This document shows positions 23,528-35,939 of a stretch of 64,000 nt of DNA, piece by piece. The position numbers and the translations under genes were made by a program. The stretch comes from Dipodascopsis uninucleata var. uninucleata. Its lineage: Eukaryota; Ascomycota; Lipomycetes; Lipomycetales; Lipomycetaceae. The notes under the pieces are model-generated. The model searched no databases. It was not told where the DNA came from and saw nothing but the letters and a program-made list of their open reading frames with translations. The stretch is taken from positions 372,001 to 436,000 of the forward strand of contig JAJLTO010000005.1 in the NCBI GenBank assembly GCA_030568195.1. Reading direction: 5' to 3'. How positions within the stretch are numbered: position 1 is the first letter of the stretch; every line of letters begins with the position of its first letter.

Positions 23528-26500
23528 TCAGAGATTCGTATGTATCGAGTTATAAAAAAATTTTCAGCCTCTATGTTAATGAGAATTTAAACGTAGAAGC
23601 TTCGAGTATGTATTGAAAGTCTTCGATTAGTCCAAATATAACTCAGACCAGATATTAAAATAATCAGCGAGAATTGAGGTGATTGAAAATCGACAATAAA
23701 ACAATCTAATATAATCCGACAACAATAAAACTTAGAAACCCGATTATAAACTAAAGACGATTCTAAGAAACTACCGGGATAAAAGTTCAACTATAATGTT
23801 ATGTTAGTACCGTGACTTTTACAGTTCCTATTCATCACACTTGCTGTGCATTGCTAATCTTTCTTTGCTATCTCAACTCCAACTCCACTTTTTCCGTTAT
23901 AACTCTATGGCAAACATCTATTGCTTTCCTCAACTTACCTAAATCACAGGAATAGAGAGAAAATAATCGAGATATCGGTGTATATTCAATAGAACACATC
24001 TGTAAACTGGAACGACTAAATAATCAAGTAAAATGTATAAAACGACACAATGTCATACAAAAACGAAAACAAAGAAAAGAAGAAAAGCGAAGGAAGACTT
24101 CTCTCTACCGTTTTGACTTACGATTTAGGTGGCGGTGACTGATCTAGTATAATGGTTTAGGGCACTCACATAGATGTGATTTGTGATTTGAAACAGAGAA
24201 CAAAGCTCTCTATTCTCACATGACGCATCACGTGATACAAAGCTAGCAGGCTGTCGGAAACCACATCTGCCATTTGCAAGACTCAAACTCTTCTATTTGG
24301 CTGACAGAGGCAAGTTACCATTATGGCGCTGGTAGAGAAGAATACTACGTGCATATGGCATTAGTTAATTTTAATTAGCTTTAAAGATCCAAAAACAAGT
24401 GATAAAGCAGGTTGGAGTAGGCTTACACACGATGCGAGTTCAGTCGGTGCTGCCACGAATTAAGTCTGGGAAATAGCACACTTGAATTGACTAGCAAGCA
24501 GATAAATAACTGCTATACAATAAGATTCACTGTCTTCTTGGACGCTAAATAAATCATAGAGTTATAGAGCCATCTTAGTTCAAGCTCATTTGAACTACCG
24601 TAGAACGATGACCTATAGCCTTTAAAGGGCTGCTACGATTTCCATCGTTGACAGGCCACAAATCGTATATTACCCACTTATCCAGACCGTAAACTTTCTA
24701 GATGCTGGATAACTAGCGACATTGATTGACTGATAATTATTCCTCTGTAGCTTTCGGAGCTAATATCTTTTGGCTGGAAATAAACCTGCATTGTTTTCTA
24801 GTGCAGTCAGGCGCTCAGATGTAGTTTTATTAGGTATAGACACAGCCGTCTCATGACCCTCCTACACAGCAACTTCCTAGGGAGTTTTTTACACTAGCGT
24901 AGGCGTACACATACGTATATTTTTATTTATATTTTACATTGGTGTATCAATAAGCGAGTCTAATTAACATTACTGCTACTAACTCGATTTCCATATGGCA
25001 CATAAGCAGATTTACATATACGCATATATTATACAAAATATGTATGAAGCGTACGCATGTTTGAGTCCAAAGGCATCTATCTGTGAGCTTGGGATCTTTT
25101 GACCTCTTCAAAGCGAACTCTACTTGAAATTCAAATAAAGCTAAGCCGTTTGGATAATGTCCTGTACCCGCAGGCTCCCTCTAAGCGGACCAAACTTCAG
25201 ACAACGCCATCAGCCAGCACGTTTACTATAGTCTATAGCTCGAAGAAACGAGCCAACAATGACCGTTTGTCCTCATCTCCGAGCCGTATATATAAACACC
25301 AAATTGTAGATTGTTAGTACGCACTGTTTGTGCATTATATCAGTTGCATATCTAGATATATATAGCAAATGAGGAAATATAAAATCACTTTTTAAGTTTT
25401 GCCTTATTTGCTGTGCACTGTTCGCGGCATGTATATTTCACACATATTCCATAATTGCGTAATAATCATACACCAGCTGCATATCTGTGATAGCATGTGT
25501 GATAAAACCGCATATGCCACATACTTTGTAAATAGTTCTGACAGTATGTGCGTTAAAGGTAGGCTAAGCTATAAAAGTGAGTATCTTAATAAATTTGGTG
25601 CTCTTGACGCGGGAGCACCAAGTATTGAGTTTGCGAATATAACCTGATAATTAGATCCACAACAAGTAGTTTAAGAGAGAGCAAGCAATGTACTCCGCAG
25701 AGATGCCAGCGCCATGACGTCACGCCGTAAGGGGGGGACGCTAAGTTGATGCAGAAATAATAATCTGGTGTTGAAGTCACGGCATATGTAGCGAAATGTT
25801 TATAGTAATTCTGCCAATATAGTGGACCAAAATATCAGAAGAGCTCGATTATATATCATAATTGTGGTTATTACATAACTATACATATTAGCAAGGTCAT
25901 GTGGCGTGCGTCTCGTGCTTGGAAATAGTGAGCGCACTTGACTGGGCAGAAAACGAAGGCAAAAAAGGAATTAAAGTCGTACGCACAACACACGGGGAAA
26001 ATTTGGAAGATCGATAGTTCTCGTTTCATTTTCTCATCGCCAGAAACATACTTCATCAATTTAGATATTGTCTGTAATCCCTTGTCCATCTTTGTGTTTT
26101 CTACTAAACTTATACTCGCAGAAACAAAACTTTGTGGGAATAATATTGGCGCATTGGTCATCGTTGCTATTCCGCTCTCTATACTGTAAGTGTCTATGTT
26201 GTTTTATGTTTTGGACACATTTAGGATATGCCCTCAAAGTGTGAGGACTATTGGACGAAGTGGATGTCATTAGACTTGCACAGGCCTGAAGGACAAATGT
26301 GAATGCTGGACGAACTTTTGGATTGATTGGGCTATTTTAATATTGGATTGTGTTATGGAGTGTTCGCGATTCTGTGATGCATATGCTCCAGCTGCCAACA
26401 TTGGCTTTATATAGGTCGCATAGGTATTGACCTTTACAAGCGACTTGTACATGCTCTTTTCTTCAACTAGATTTTTGTTTTCAGATTCTTTGGTTGATGC

Positions 26501-27185
26501 CTACTTGTTTAGTTCAACTTAAGATTTAGGACACATTAACCGCCATTAGTATAAAATTCTGGGGATATAGTTTGTGATTACTTATATATATTTGAGGGGA
26601 ATAGAAGTTAATAGGATAGATGTCCAAGTGTTCGTGTCTACAAAATTTCATAATGTGTTAATATCACCTTGCTAATTATTCGAATTACTTAACAGATAGA
26701 AACGGACGTCAACTGTAGACACTAAAGCTATTGCTTAATATATCTCATTATATATGGGCTTTAATAGTTAATGGAAGAGGACAGACCGGCTACAGGAATC
26801 ATCGACTAGCGAAGCAACAGTGAATAATTGTTAGGAACCATTTAGTTTGCTTGGAAGTAGAAAACGAGAGGGCTTTACAATTATCAATATTCGAATAGAT
26901 CAGTGTTCCGAGGGTTTTATAGGTGTTGCTACTTCAACGCAAAGTATAACTGAGGATATTATATCGGCGATTACCGTATCGAAGTATTTAATTAGCATAC
27001 GATAGTTATTATCAAGTGTAGGTATTAATGGTCATATACCTTGAATTTAAATACAGTGATTTTAACGGATAGGAGTCTAGATTTATTGGTTTCGTTTGTC
27101 GATTGCTCTTCAAACTTCCGTGCTCTGGACATTCGACAATAAAATTTAGTGCCTATACTGCTCTAATTTTCTTGCACAAAAAAAG
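23528..27185. other. intergenic, longest gene-free stretch
   Basis: 3.66 kb between divergent genes. Holds a weak tRNA-like segment near 24143-24215, a TCACGTGA palindrome at 24228-24235, and many 60-96 codon ORFs on both strands between 25099 and 26452 with no recognisable product. The last several hundred bases are the GSK3 promoter. Confidence 0.45.
24228..24235. promoter_or_regulatory. TCACGTGA palindrome (E-box type)
   Basis: A perfect CACGTG-core palindrome about 700 bases upstream of the Edc1-like start, which is transcribed away from it. Motif only. Confidence 0.35.
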
Positions 27186-28412
27186 ATGTCCTTCTCTACG
27201 CGAAGCGGTGATTTGGTACGAGAAAAGGTCCACGATGGAAGGACCGGCGAAGTGAAGGAATTATGTTATACTGAGTGCAAAATGGTAGGAAATGGTTCGT
27301 TTGGTGTTGTTTTCCACACGAAGTTGTCTCCTTCAGGACAGGAAGTCGCAATCAAACGAGTGTTACAAGATAAAAGATTCAAAAACCGTGAGCTTCAGAT
27401 TATGCGGTTAGTGCGACATCCAAATGTTGTAGACTTGATTGCATTTTTCTATTCCTCCAACAGTGACCGAAAAGATGATGTATACTTGAATTTGATTCTT
27501 GAATTTGTTCCGGAGACTGTATATCGTGCTTCCCGTCACTTTGCGAAGCTGAAAACGACTATGCCGATAATTGAGATCAAGCTTTACATATATCAGCTTT
27601 TTAGATCACTTGCATACATTCACTCTCAGGGCATCTGTCACCGCGACATCAAGCCACAAAATCTCTTGATGGATCCAAAGACTGGTGTTCTTAAATTGTG
27701 CGATTTCGGTAGCGCAAAGATACTTGTTGCTGGTGAGCCCAACGTATCTTACATCTGTTCAAGATATTATAGAGCACCAGAGTTGATCTTCGGTGCTACA
27801 AATTATACGACAAAGATCGATGTTTGGTCCACTGGATGTGTTATGGCTGAGCTGATGCTGGGGCAGCCATTATTTCCTGGTGAATCTGGTATTGATCAGC
27901 TTGTAGAGATCATCAAAGTCCTAGGTACTCCGAGTCGCGAGCAGATCAAAACTATGAATCCAAACTACATGGAGCATAAGTTCCCCCAAATTCGACCACA
28001 TCCTTTTACAAAAGTTTTTAGGCGAGGTCCTCCAGATGCTATCGACTTGATTTCTCAACTTTTGGAATACAATCCTAATCAACGTCTCTCTGCTATACAG
28101 GCTATGTGTCACCCTTTTTTTGATGAACTGAGAGACCCCTACATTCGTTTACCAGATTCGAGACATCCAGGGAATCCACCTCATGATTTGCCACCTCTTT
28201 TTAATTTTACCTTACATGGTAAGTACTTAGATGGAAGAACCATAGTTTAGTGCTTTATTAACGGTCCTTTTTGTTTAGAACTCTCAATCGCACCGGAATT
28301 GAATGATAAGCTTGTGCCATCACATGCTCGTGCAGCCTTGTTAGCAGACGGCATTGATTTGGATAACTTTACACCACTCACACTTGAACAAATGAAGGCT
28401 AATTTAGAATAG
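27186..28412 (+). CDS. GSK3: glycogen synthase kinase 3 family Ser/Thr kinase
   Basis: Exons 27186-28218 and 28279-28412 (GTAAGT donor, TTTAG acceptor, phase 1) give 388 aa. The kinase is complete: glycine loop GNGSFGVV from 35, catalytic Lys57 in [13 protein letters not shown] at 152, DFG at 173-175, and the activation-loop segment [14 protein letters not shown], in which Tyr189 matches the autophosphorylated Tyr216 of human GSK3-beta. Arg and Lys residues for the primed-phosphate pocket are in place. Yeast paralogues are Rim11, Mck1, Mrk1 and Ygk3; fungi outside Saccharomycetaceae usually have one, so I use the generic name. Exon 2 encodes the usual [18 protein letters not shown] tail. If the intron is retained, ten other residues ([10 protein letters not shown]) and a stop follow after residue 344. 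CTG at 223 and 225 sits at conserved Leu. Confidence 0.97.
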
Positions 28413-29874
28413 AACTATATAGCTTTTCTGAATGCAAGTTGAACGTGTACATAATTTATTATAATCTTTTTTTATCTTCAAGTGTTTGTAGAACTTGTGT
28501 GATTAGTGTTAAATGGATTGGTCTTAAATTTTTTCTCTTCTCTCTGAGTTGAGGTAAACACAGGTTCTAAATGGTCTACGTATTTTTTAATATTAATCAA
28601 AAGGATATGATCTTTTTACTATATATGCAGAATGGATTTCACAATATGTTTAAGATAACTAAACAATGAGCAGCAAAAGGTGTAAGCTACAAACGGTTGA
28701 TAGTTACCATTTACCACTTTCATGAAAACATACTAGATGAGAGATTATTCCCTTAATTTTTTTTCCAAGTTGATAGTTTTTCTCAAGGAAAGAGATCATT
28801 TATTGATTTCATCGTTGATGTTTATTTATCTTCTAAATTCCCGTTTCAAGTATCTGCTGTCGCTTAGCTTGTTAATTGTTTATCCCTTTTTTGTTTCTCT
28901 ATTTGCTTCAGTTGTATAGTTAACATGATGCACTCGGTTTTTCTATTACCATTCCAGGGTCATTTAGAAATTATTTACAGTTTGTTTATTTGAATGAACA
29001 TCGTTTCTCGTTTCTTATTTTTTTATAGACAATTATCTCACTAATGAGAGAGATGTAGTAATTGAGGAATAGAAGAATATAATATTGGAACAGCAGAAGG
29101 GAGTCATGCTATCAATCACACCTAAAACTACGAGTGATGCACACGAAGTCGAAGAGCGCAACATTGAAAAATTAAAGTAGATACTATAATATTGAAGTAG
29201 TTGCAAGTGGCCGATTAATGTTAGTGTCTGTTATTGCTACCATCGTCGTATTCCACAATGCTCGAAGTTTGGTTCAAATTCATTATTATTAGCCTTTGTT
29301 TATTAAAAATTCTTGACTCGTTCAAGTACCGCATTGAAATTAGAATTCAAGTTATAAGCTTTCAATTGCTACTGATGTTAAGAATATAAAATATACATGA
29401 ACCAGTACATTTTTAAGTACATAATATTATTCCTTGTGTTTAAAATAAGTGATTGAAGTGAGAGTGAAAATCGTACATCAAAGATAAAACAATCTTACAA
29501 AACTAATGACTCTTAATAGCAGTGGTTCTGATATGAAGAAAAGAAGGAGTATAGCGTAGAAGAATCGAAAGACAGAAATAAGTGCGAATAGATACAATGC
29601 AAATACAAGAAGTACCGGAGAAAAGAAAAGCCTCAAAGGAATGACACTGGCTAAGACCAATACAAGACGTAAATATGTAAGAAGAGATGCATTCAATATA
29701 GCCAAAACATTTATGTGGTCAGTATCCTATCTCAAATCTTCCAATTACTTATCAATTTACTTCAAGTTCTCTATTACTTCTTTTCAAAACATACTTTCTT
29801 TTCTTTCAGTCTCAAATATTCCTTCCTATTCACAAATGAATCCCTGGTTGACATCTATGTGATCTTTGAGCACT
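28413..29874. other. intergenic, convergent 3' flanks
   Basis: 1.46 kb of AT-rich DNA between the convergent GSK3 and TOM40 genes. T-rich ORFs of 60-75 codons look random. Confidence 0.5.
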
Positions 29875-31017
29875 CTATTGTGGAGGATCAGCCATGAAAA
29901 CTCGAGCAGCTTCCCGGTCCAACCCATTCAACTGTTGCATCTGCATCTCATAAGATTCGCTAGCCATTTCGAATTGTAAGTTCAAGCCAATCTTGCAGGA
30001 ATTCTTAGCATGGTCGAGTTCACTAGCAATAGACATCTTAACAGTTGGCTGTAGCATCTTATCGATGACAAGAGCAATCTTTCCTGTAGAATCAAGTTGA
30101 GTTCGAACCATAGCATCGCTGTATTCTACCTTTAAACCGAGAGCAGTAGTCGCGCTTGGAGGAGCCTCTCCCCCAAACATCGAGGCCATTGCAGAAGTTC
30201 CACCGAGAAGATCAAGCTGGCACAAGACACCAGCCTGAACTCTGTCAGTTAGCTTCTGCCAGTAGGTGCTCTGCAAGACACCCTGTCCTGAAAGCAAGGC
30301 GGTTCCAATCCACGAATCTGTTTGATAACGGCCGCCAGCTGAGAGAAGAGCATTAGCAGGTTGGTCGGCCTGCTGTCTATGCCAGGCACCTGTAATACCG
30401 AGAGCTAGATTACGAGTGATACTCTGAGAGAACATAAGCTCGAAAGCACCCTGTGTCTTTGATCGAGCGTCGATAATGTCAATAAAGCTAGGATTCGTTG
30501 CACGCAAATTGAGCATAAAGTCCGGACCTGAAATGTCTGTTTCAGTAACAACTTGAGTTCCACGAGATGATGATTGTGCCTGAACCCTGGTAATAACATT
30601 CGCAGCAGAGCGGAAGGCTGCATGTGCTGAGACATTGAGTTCATTATCAAGTGATCCACGCAAAAATGCGACGTCAGAGCCCCACATGGCATTGAAACTA
30701 TATGAAGTATCTCTACCTGAACCAACAGCAAAGCTACTCATTGTGTTGAACATAGGTTTGAGATTAAAGTTCTGCGAAACATCAGCACGTAGACCCTGGA
30801 ACATGAAAAGGGTAGGCAAGACATCTTTCTCGACTTCACGGGAGAAATCCTCAAACTTCACAGGTGTAGTAAGCCCACGGTATGACCTACGTTGAGCGAC
30901 AGTGTCATAAAGTGACAGAACATGGGAGAACCCGGGAGTTGTTCGTAGTGTCTCGTTCATCTTTTCGAACGGTAGCCGTGAAAGGCCCAGTTGAATGTTT
31001 TCTGTAAACTTGTCCAT
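29875..31017 (-). CDS. TOM40: mitochondrial import channel Tom40
   Basis: A single-exon 380-aa beta-barrel protein, close to the 387 aa of yeast Tom40, the protein-conducting pore of the TOM complex in the outer mitochondrial membrane. Recognisable pieces are the pre-barrel GFSHVLSLYD segment, FMFQGLRADVSQNFNL, SGPDFMLNLRATNPSF, LALGITGAWHRQQ, DSWIGTALLSGQG followed by YWQKLTDRVQAG, and the final strand CKIGLNLQFEMA, which fits the mitochondrial beta-signal recognised by SAM. There is no cleavable presequence, as expected. The N-terminus before the barrel is about 75 residues. An AG lies a few bases before the ATG (TTTGTGCAG), so a 5'-UTR intron is possible. Confidence 0.95.
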   Translation of the reverse strand: MDKFTENIQLGLSRLPFEKMNETLRTTPGFSHVLSLYDTVAQRRSYRGLTTPVKFEDFSREVEKDVLPTLFMFQGLRADVSQNFNLKPMFNTMSSFAVGSGRDTSYSFNAMWGSDVAFLRGSLDNELNVSAHAAFRSAANVITRVQAQSSSRGTQVVTETDISGPDFMLNLRATNPSFIDIIDARSKTQGAFELMFSQSITRNLALGITGAWHRQQADQPANALLSAGGRYQTDSWIGTALLSGQGVLQSTYWQKLTDRVQAGVLCQLDLLGGTSAMASMFGGEAPPSATTALGLKVEYSDAMVRTQLDSTGKIALVIDKMLQPTVKMSIASELDHAKNSCKIGLNLQFEMASESYEMQMQQLNGLDREAARVFMADPPQ

Positions 31018-32993
31018 AGCTACTGCACAAATTCAAGACCTGTTACTTTATCCTAAGAACTCTTATGTGTTAGCATTCAAAATAAGCCATGGTGATCTTC
31101 ATGCAGTTTCGCTATCTTCTGATATATGTTACTCAATAAAGTATAACACGTATGTCTTGATGATTGTGTCCTCGTTGCTTCCAGGCCACTCAATCAGGTC
31201 CTCGGCTACCCACTGTTACAAAATGTAATATCCGATTATAACTTTCGTTCGCATCACCAATCACCAATCAAGGTAACCAAATGCTCATTTAAGAAGGCAA
31301 CACACTGAATTGTAATGAGAATCACATTTCGTATAACTTCAATAAGATACCTATAGAAAAAAATTCTCAAGAACCTACCCAAAATGTGGTGTCTGTGTAA
31401 TACTACTCAACTCCTTTAGAAATTTCAAATTAATCCAACACGAACTGATCTAAATGTAATGATCTTATTTTAGACCGGCCCTATTACTTTTCAAATCCGT
31501 ACTAGTATTTTGCTGCTTCCGAAAATAAGAAACTAATGTTCTTCTAACTGAAATACCAATTATTTTCAATTTTTTTTTCGTGATTCTTTTTTCTTGGATT
31601 GAAGAAAACTTAATGGCCAGTTCTCTAAAATATAGTCACGTGATTGAATCTGGTAAGAGACTAGCGAGAAATATGTAGACGGCAATATAGCACGAGAGAA
31701 ACAGCAAACCTGTTGGACAAAAATGAAAGACTCCGAAGAAGCTGATATATAGTAAGCATATATTTATTTCTTGCTTATAAGAGGAGTAGAGCCATGAATA
31801 TACGGGCTAAATAGTCATTGCAGTTCTTGTTCGCTCAGTACAACACAATCAAATTTGCGCGCAGTTACATCTCAAGAAATGCTTAAATATATAAATACGT
31901 GATATAAGATGAATTGAGTAACAATAACGCTTATGGGATGCTTTGATAGTCTACAATGTGAATCTAGTGCGCATCTATTGATGATATCATACCATGAGAG
32001 CGCCGGAGGGAGGAAGAACTAAAGAATGCTTAATGTGGGAACAAGTCGCTAAGAAGACTAAAAAAAACTGAAATAAGCACAAATATAATAATGAGACTTT
32101 CTGTACTTAACTTAAAGGATTTTACTAGTCTACAGACCGCCCAGTTGTTATTCCGTAGCGAGAGATCTTATATGTCTGCGAATGCCAGATGTCGTTATAT
32201 CACATTCTTCATTAGCCTTATAACCAACAGATATCGTCTAAAGAACTTTGAAATGAACTAAGAAATTACGTATATTTGCATATCAATAAATTAAACAACT
32301 ATTATACGATTCGTCTCTAGACGTAAATGATAAGATCCGTTCGAAACTGCTCTATGGTCTTTCACCAGTAATGCTTAAGAATATTGCGCCTCATGCTCGA
32401 CGGCTGAAAATATAACTAGGCACACGAATGAAGCGCACTTGTAGCATAAGTGTCATTTCTTACATATAGTTTAGGTCTTCGAACTTATGACCGATTAAGT
32501 GGCCAGGCCAAACTCGGTCAATTATCTGCTGAGGCTACGAAGACGAGATCTAGAGAACAGACTACGAGAGGCAACATATCTTGTGAAACAAACGGATTCA
32601 TCGAAACAGAGACCTGTACAGTGTTTAGCCGTGGTCATTATTTGAACACAAGATAGACTGTACAGTGAATATCTCCTGTAGCACTACGAGATTAGGAACA
32701 AAGGGTCTTTAGTAGACCTCCATTTCTTCTTGCATCTGCTATCGATAAGCTTGTCGAAGGCAGATATATTGGTCGAAATTTCCTCGAGTACCTTGGTTTC
32801 ATGATAAAGAATAAAGTCTTGAATGTATTGGTAGAAAGGTAAATGCTGTCATTAAATTATTGAACTAATAGGGCTACTAATTGGTCATGTCAGACACAGA
32901 ACAAGATAGCTTTACGTAATTATTAGATTAATAAGTCAACGCTGTGCATCAGTAAGATTCTAAATATTCCCTGAATTCATTTTAATAATAAAG
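31018..32993. other. intergenic, divergent promoter of TOM40 and SNF7
   Basis: 1.98 kb. Contains a TCACGTGA palindrome at 31636-31643. A plus-strand ORF of 68 codons at 32450 resembles nothing known. No RNA gene seen. Confidence 0.5.
31636..31643. promoter_or_regulatory. TCACGTGA palindrome (E-box type)
   Basis: Perfect palindrome about 620 bases upstream of the TOM40 start in a divergent promoter. CACGTG sites bind Cbf1-type factors. Motif only. Confidence 0.4.
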
Positions 32994-33730
32994 ATGGTTT
33001 GGTCTACTCTGTTTGGCTCAGGTGGCAGTACGAGCTCTCGCAATGCTAATGATGCAAAATCCGTTATTTTGGCACTGCGTACCCAACTTGAATTACTGGA
33101 GAAGAAGGAAAAGCACATAGAGCAGCAGATTGAAGAGCAGGATAAACTTGCCAGGAAAAATATCGCTACTAATAAACTGGGTAAGAAGGTTACATAGTGG
33201 TTTTCGTGTGATAATTGCTCAGCTGTGTGAAATTAATGCTAACTAATTGATGTGTATAAGTGGCGAAGAAAGCACTTCGACAGAAAAAGTTACTGGAAGG
33301 CGGTTTGCTGAAATTGCAGGCACAAATTGATACTTTGACTTCTCAAACAAACTCGATAGAATCGGCGAATCTTAATCTGGAGACAATGCGTGTTATGCAG
33401 CAAGGTGCAAAGGCCATGAAACAGATACATGGAACCATGAACATAGACCGAGTTGATGAAACTATGGATGAAATTCGAGAGCAGATGTCTGTTGCCGAGG
33501 AGATAGGGGATGCAATAGCACAACCGCTAGGACAAGAAGAATATGATATTGAGGATGAACTTGAAGAACTTGAGCAGGCGGCTTTAGATGAAAAGATGCT
33601 CAAGGCAGGTACAGTACCGACAGATAAAGTCAGCGCTGTTAACATGTCTACCCCTGCAGCAAAGGAAGAAGATGAGGAAGAAGATGAGGAAGAAGAACTT
33701 CGTAAGCTGCAAAGAGAAATGGCACTTTAA
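32994..33730 (+). CDS. SNF7: ESCRT-III subunit Snf7/Vps32
   Basis: Exons 32994-33180 and 33261-33730 join in phase 1 to give 218 aa (yeast Snf7 is 240). The 80-bp intron has GTAAGA, a GCTAAC branch site and a TAAG acceptor. Snf7 polymerises into membrane-bending filaments on endosomes. The N-terminal short hydrophobic anchor (WSTLFGSGG) is followed by the basic helical hairpin (ILALRTQLELLEKKEKHIEQQIEEQDKLARKN), the ESANLN segment, MKQIHGTMNIDRVDETMDEI, and an acidic autoinhibitory tail. The C-terminus EELRKLQREMAL is the MIM1-type motif that binds the Vps4 MIT domain, and GTVPT marks the Bro1-binding side. The junction KLVAKKALRQKK matches homologues. Good confidence in both exons. Confidence 0.96.
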
Positions 33731-34221
33731 GACATGTTTGGTTACTATGAACGTCAAAGAATTAGATCGTAGTTCAGCTGTAGTTCAGATGAATGTGGCT
33801 GCCTCTGATGAATGACTTATCTGTCCGTTGTTACTATATTTTGCTTTTTCTAAAGAAAGATCATGGAACCGTACAGATTTCATTTAGTTGTTTATATATT
33901 GTAGCGAATATATGTATTATTCTCGCATATATCTAATTAACAATGGTCTCACGATATTAGAAGTTGTACTGAAATCCAGGGAATAATCTTAATCCAGCAT
34001 TTTTCGCTTACCATTATCTAACTAGACATGTCAGTAAAGAATGTGAAGATAGTATATATAATAAACAGAATTATATAATTTCAACAACAAAACAATTAAA
34101 AACAGATAAAGAAAATTTTCTAAAAACAGGAACTATTGATCCCTAAAGTTACTCGGTTTTTAGTTTAGAAATCAAACTATCAAACATGTGCTTTTATTCT
34201 CGTCTGATGCTCAAACCCAAA
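33731..34221. other. intergenic, convergent 3' flanks
   Basis: 491 AT-rich bases between the convergent SNF7 and SUP45 genes; nothing further seen. Confidence 0.5.
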
Positions 34222-35939
34222 TTACTCGTCATCATAATACTCATCATCAGATTCATCAACTAGTTGTTCGAAGTTAACCTTATAACGGAGCATCGCACCG
34301 ATTCCACCGAATCCTCTGACGAACTGTGCTCCCTCCGATGACTTGTCTGTAACGAACTCAAGATTGGCACCAAAATCCTTATAACTGGCAGCCAGCCACT
34401 CTATGAACGGCATCTCTTCAACGACTTCCATCTCTTGTCCTGTATTCTTGTCTAAAAATTTGTCCTTCATTTGTCCCTCGTTTGACTTAGAGACATTGAC
34501 AACCACGTTGTCACCTGTAGAGCTCTTGAGAGTGTATCGAACAACATCAAGGTTTTCATAAACAATTACAGTCTCACAAGCACCAAGATCCAAAGCTTTC
34601 AGAGTATCATCGACACCATAACAATATTTACCAGTGTCCTGGGCAATCTCATCGAAATACTGCAAAATGAGCTTCTTCTCCTGGATGAACTTGACATTTG
34701 AAAGTGCTTCTGCCGACAATTCAATTGCCTGGTTGAAACCATTCTCCCCACCATAGGAAACGTCCACAACCTTGATAATCTTTTGCTGCAATCTCAGATC
34801 AAACATATCAGACTGTGACAATTCGTTTTTGAAATCTGCAGAGCCAGCCAAAATGAGGCCGGTGACATTAACTTTATCATTGGTAATGAAATTCTGAACA
34901 GCAACCTCAGCTACTTTACGCACATAATTATGACGCTTCTCCTCACGCAATCGAGCAAAACGAAGAGCAGATTGACCACCACGTCCGTGCTTCTTAGGTA
35001 AATCTACGGTAAACTTGTGCAAGACTTCACGCGTGTTTCCTGAAAGAGTACCAAATAAAGCACCATTACCATCCATGATGATAAAACCAAACTTGGAGTT
35101 CGACTCCAAAAGTTCGGACAGAGCTTCTGTGTGAAACTTGTTATCACATAGATAGAGAGAGGTATTTATAGGTTTGAATGGCTCAAAGTCGATATTGATT
35201 TTACGTTCCTTGCCTTCGGCAGTAATGATTTCACCACAATAGATGACCAGACCATTTGGTGGAACCTTGTTATATAACTTCAGTTTCTGCTGTGTGGATG
35301 TGATAGCACTTAAAACTGACAAGCGATTTACCCGAGATTTAATGTTAGACGCAGTACCCTACAGCAACCAAGATAATATTGTTAGTAATTGATCATAAAG
35401 TGGTCATAACAGCAAAAGATGCATTAAGTGCAGTTGACAGAAAGAGTTAAGATGCTATCAACTTACATATTCATCTGCCAATAACTTCGAAATTCGAGAA
35501 ATCTGATCCTTTGGTGCTAGATTGAAATTGGTAAGTACAATAAAAGATGATTATACTCCACGTTTCTATGAATCGAGATACATACGAATAATAAGAGATA
35601 TCATGGAAGTACCATTGCCTCTGGCCATTTCCAAGCTACAATATATTAACAATGAAATGATTAGTATTTCAATCGACTGATATTGAATATGACTTTGAAA
35701 TTTTGAATCGAAATACCCAAAATTACAAAAACAAACCTTTTAATAAGCCTATTAACCATTGTTAGCACTTAATTCATTCCATTGCCCTCCAGTCTCACTC
35801 AATCCAATACTATATCCACAAGAAAGTAGTATATATATGCCTATAATTCATTCGCCTAATGCTACACTCCTTACTTTTTCACCTTCCAAATCTCGATGTT
35901 CTTCTCGGCATCCGTTTCTCCAGTTGCGCTTGGTGCCAT
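34222..35939 (-). CDS. SUP45: eukaryotic release factor eRF1, five exons
   Basis: Exons 35939-35875, 35748-35737, 35635-35586, 35516-35467 and 35358-34222 give 437 aa, the same length as yeast Sup45. eRF1 reads all three stop codons in the ribosomal A site and triggers peptide release with eRF3. Stop recognition motifs are present: NIKS in [10 protein letters not shown] and YxCxxxF as YLCDNKF; the catalytic GGQ lies in [10 protein letters not shown]. Exon 2 has only 12 nt and supplies the codons for LIK plus parts of two others; with it the protein reads [17 protein letters not shown], as in other eRF1s. A GTGCTAAC branch site lies just before it and its own donor is GTTTGT. Introns are 126, 101, 69 and 108 bp. 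All junction frames check. Confidence 0.96.
35737..35748 (-). other. SUP45: 12-nt microexon of SUP45
   Basis: GCTTATTAAAAG between TTAATAG and GTTTGT. It restores the conserved KKLIKS of eRF1 helix 1. Skipping it would keep the frame, because exon 1 ends in AA and exon 3 begins with C, and would replace K-L-I-K-S by a single Asn. Confidence 0.88.
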
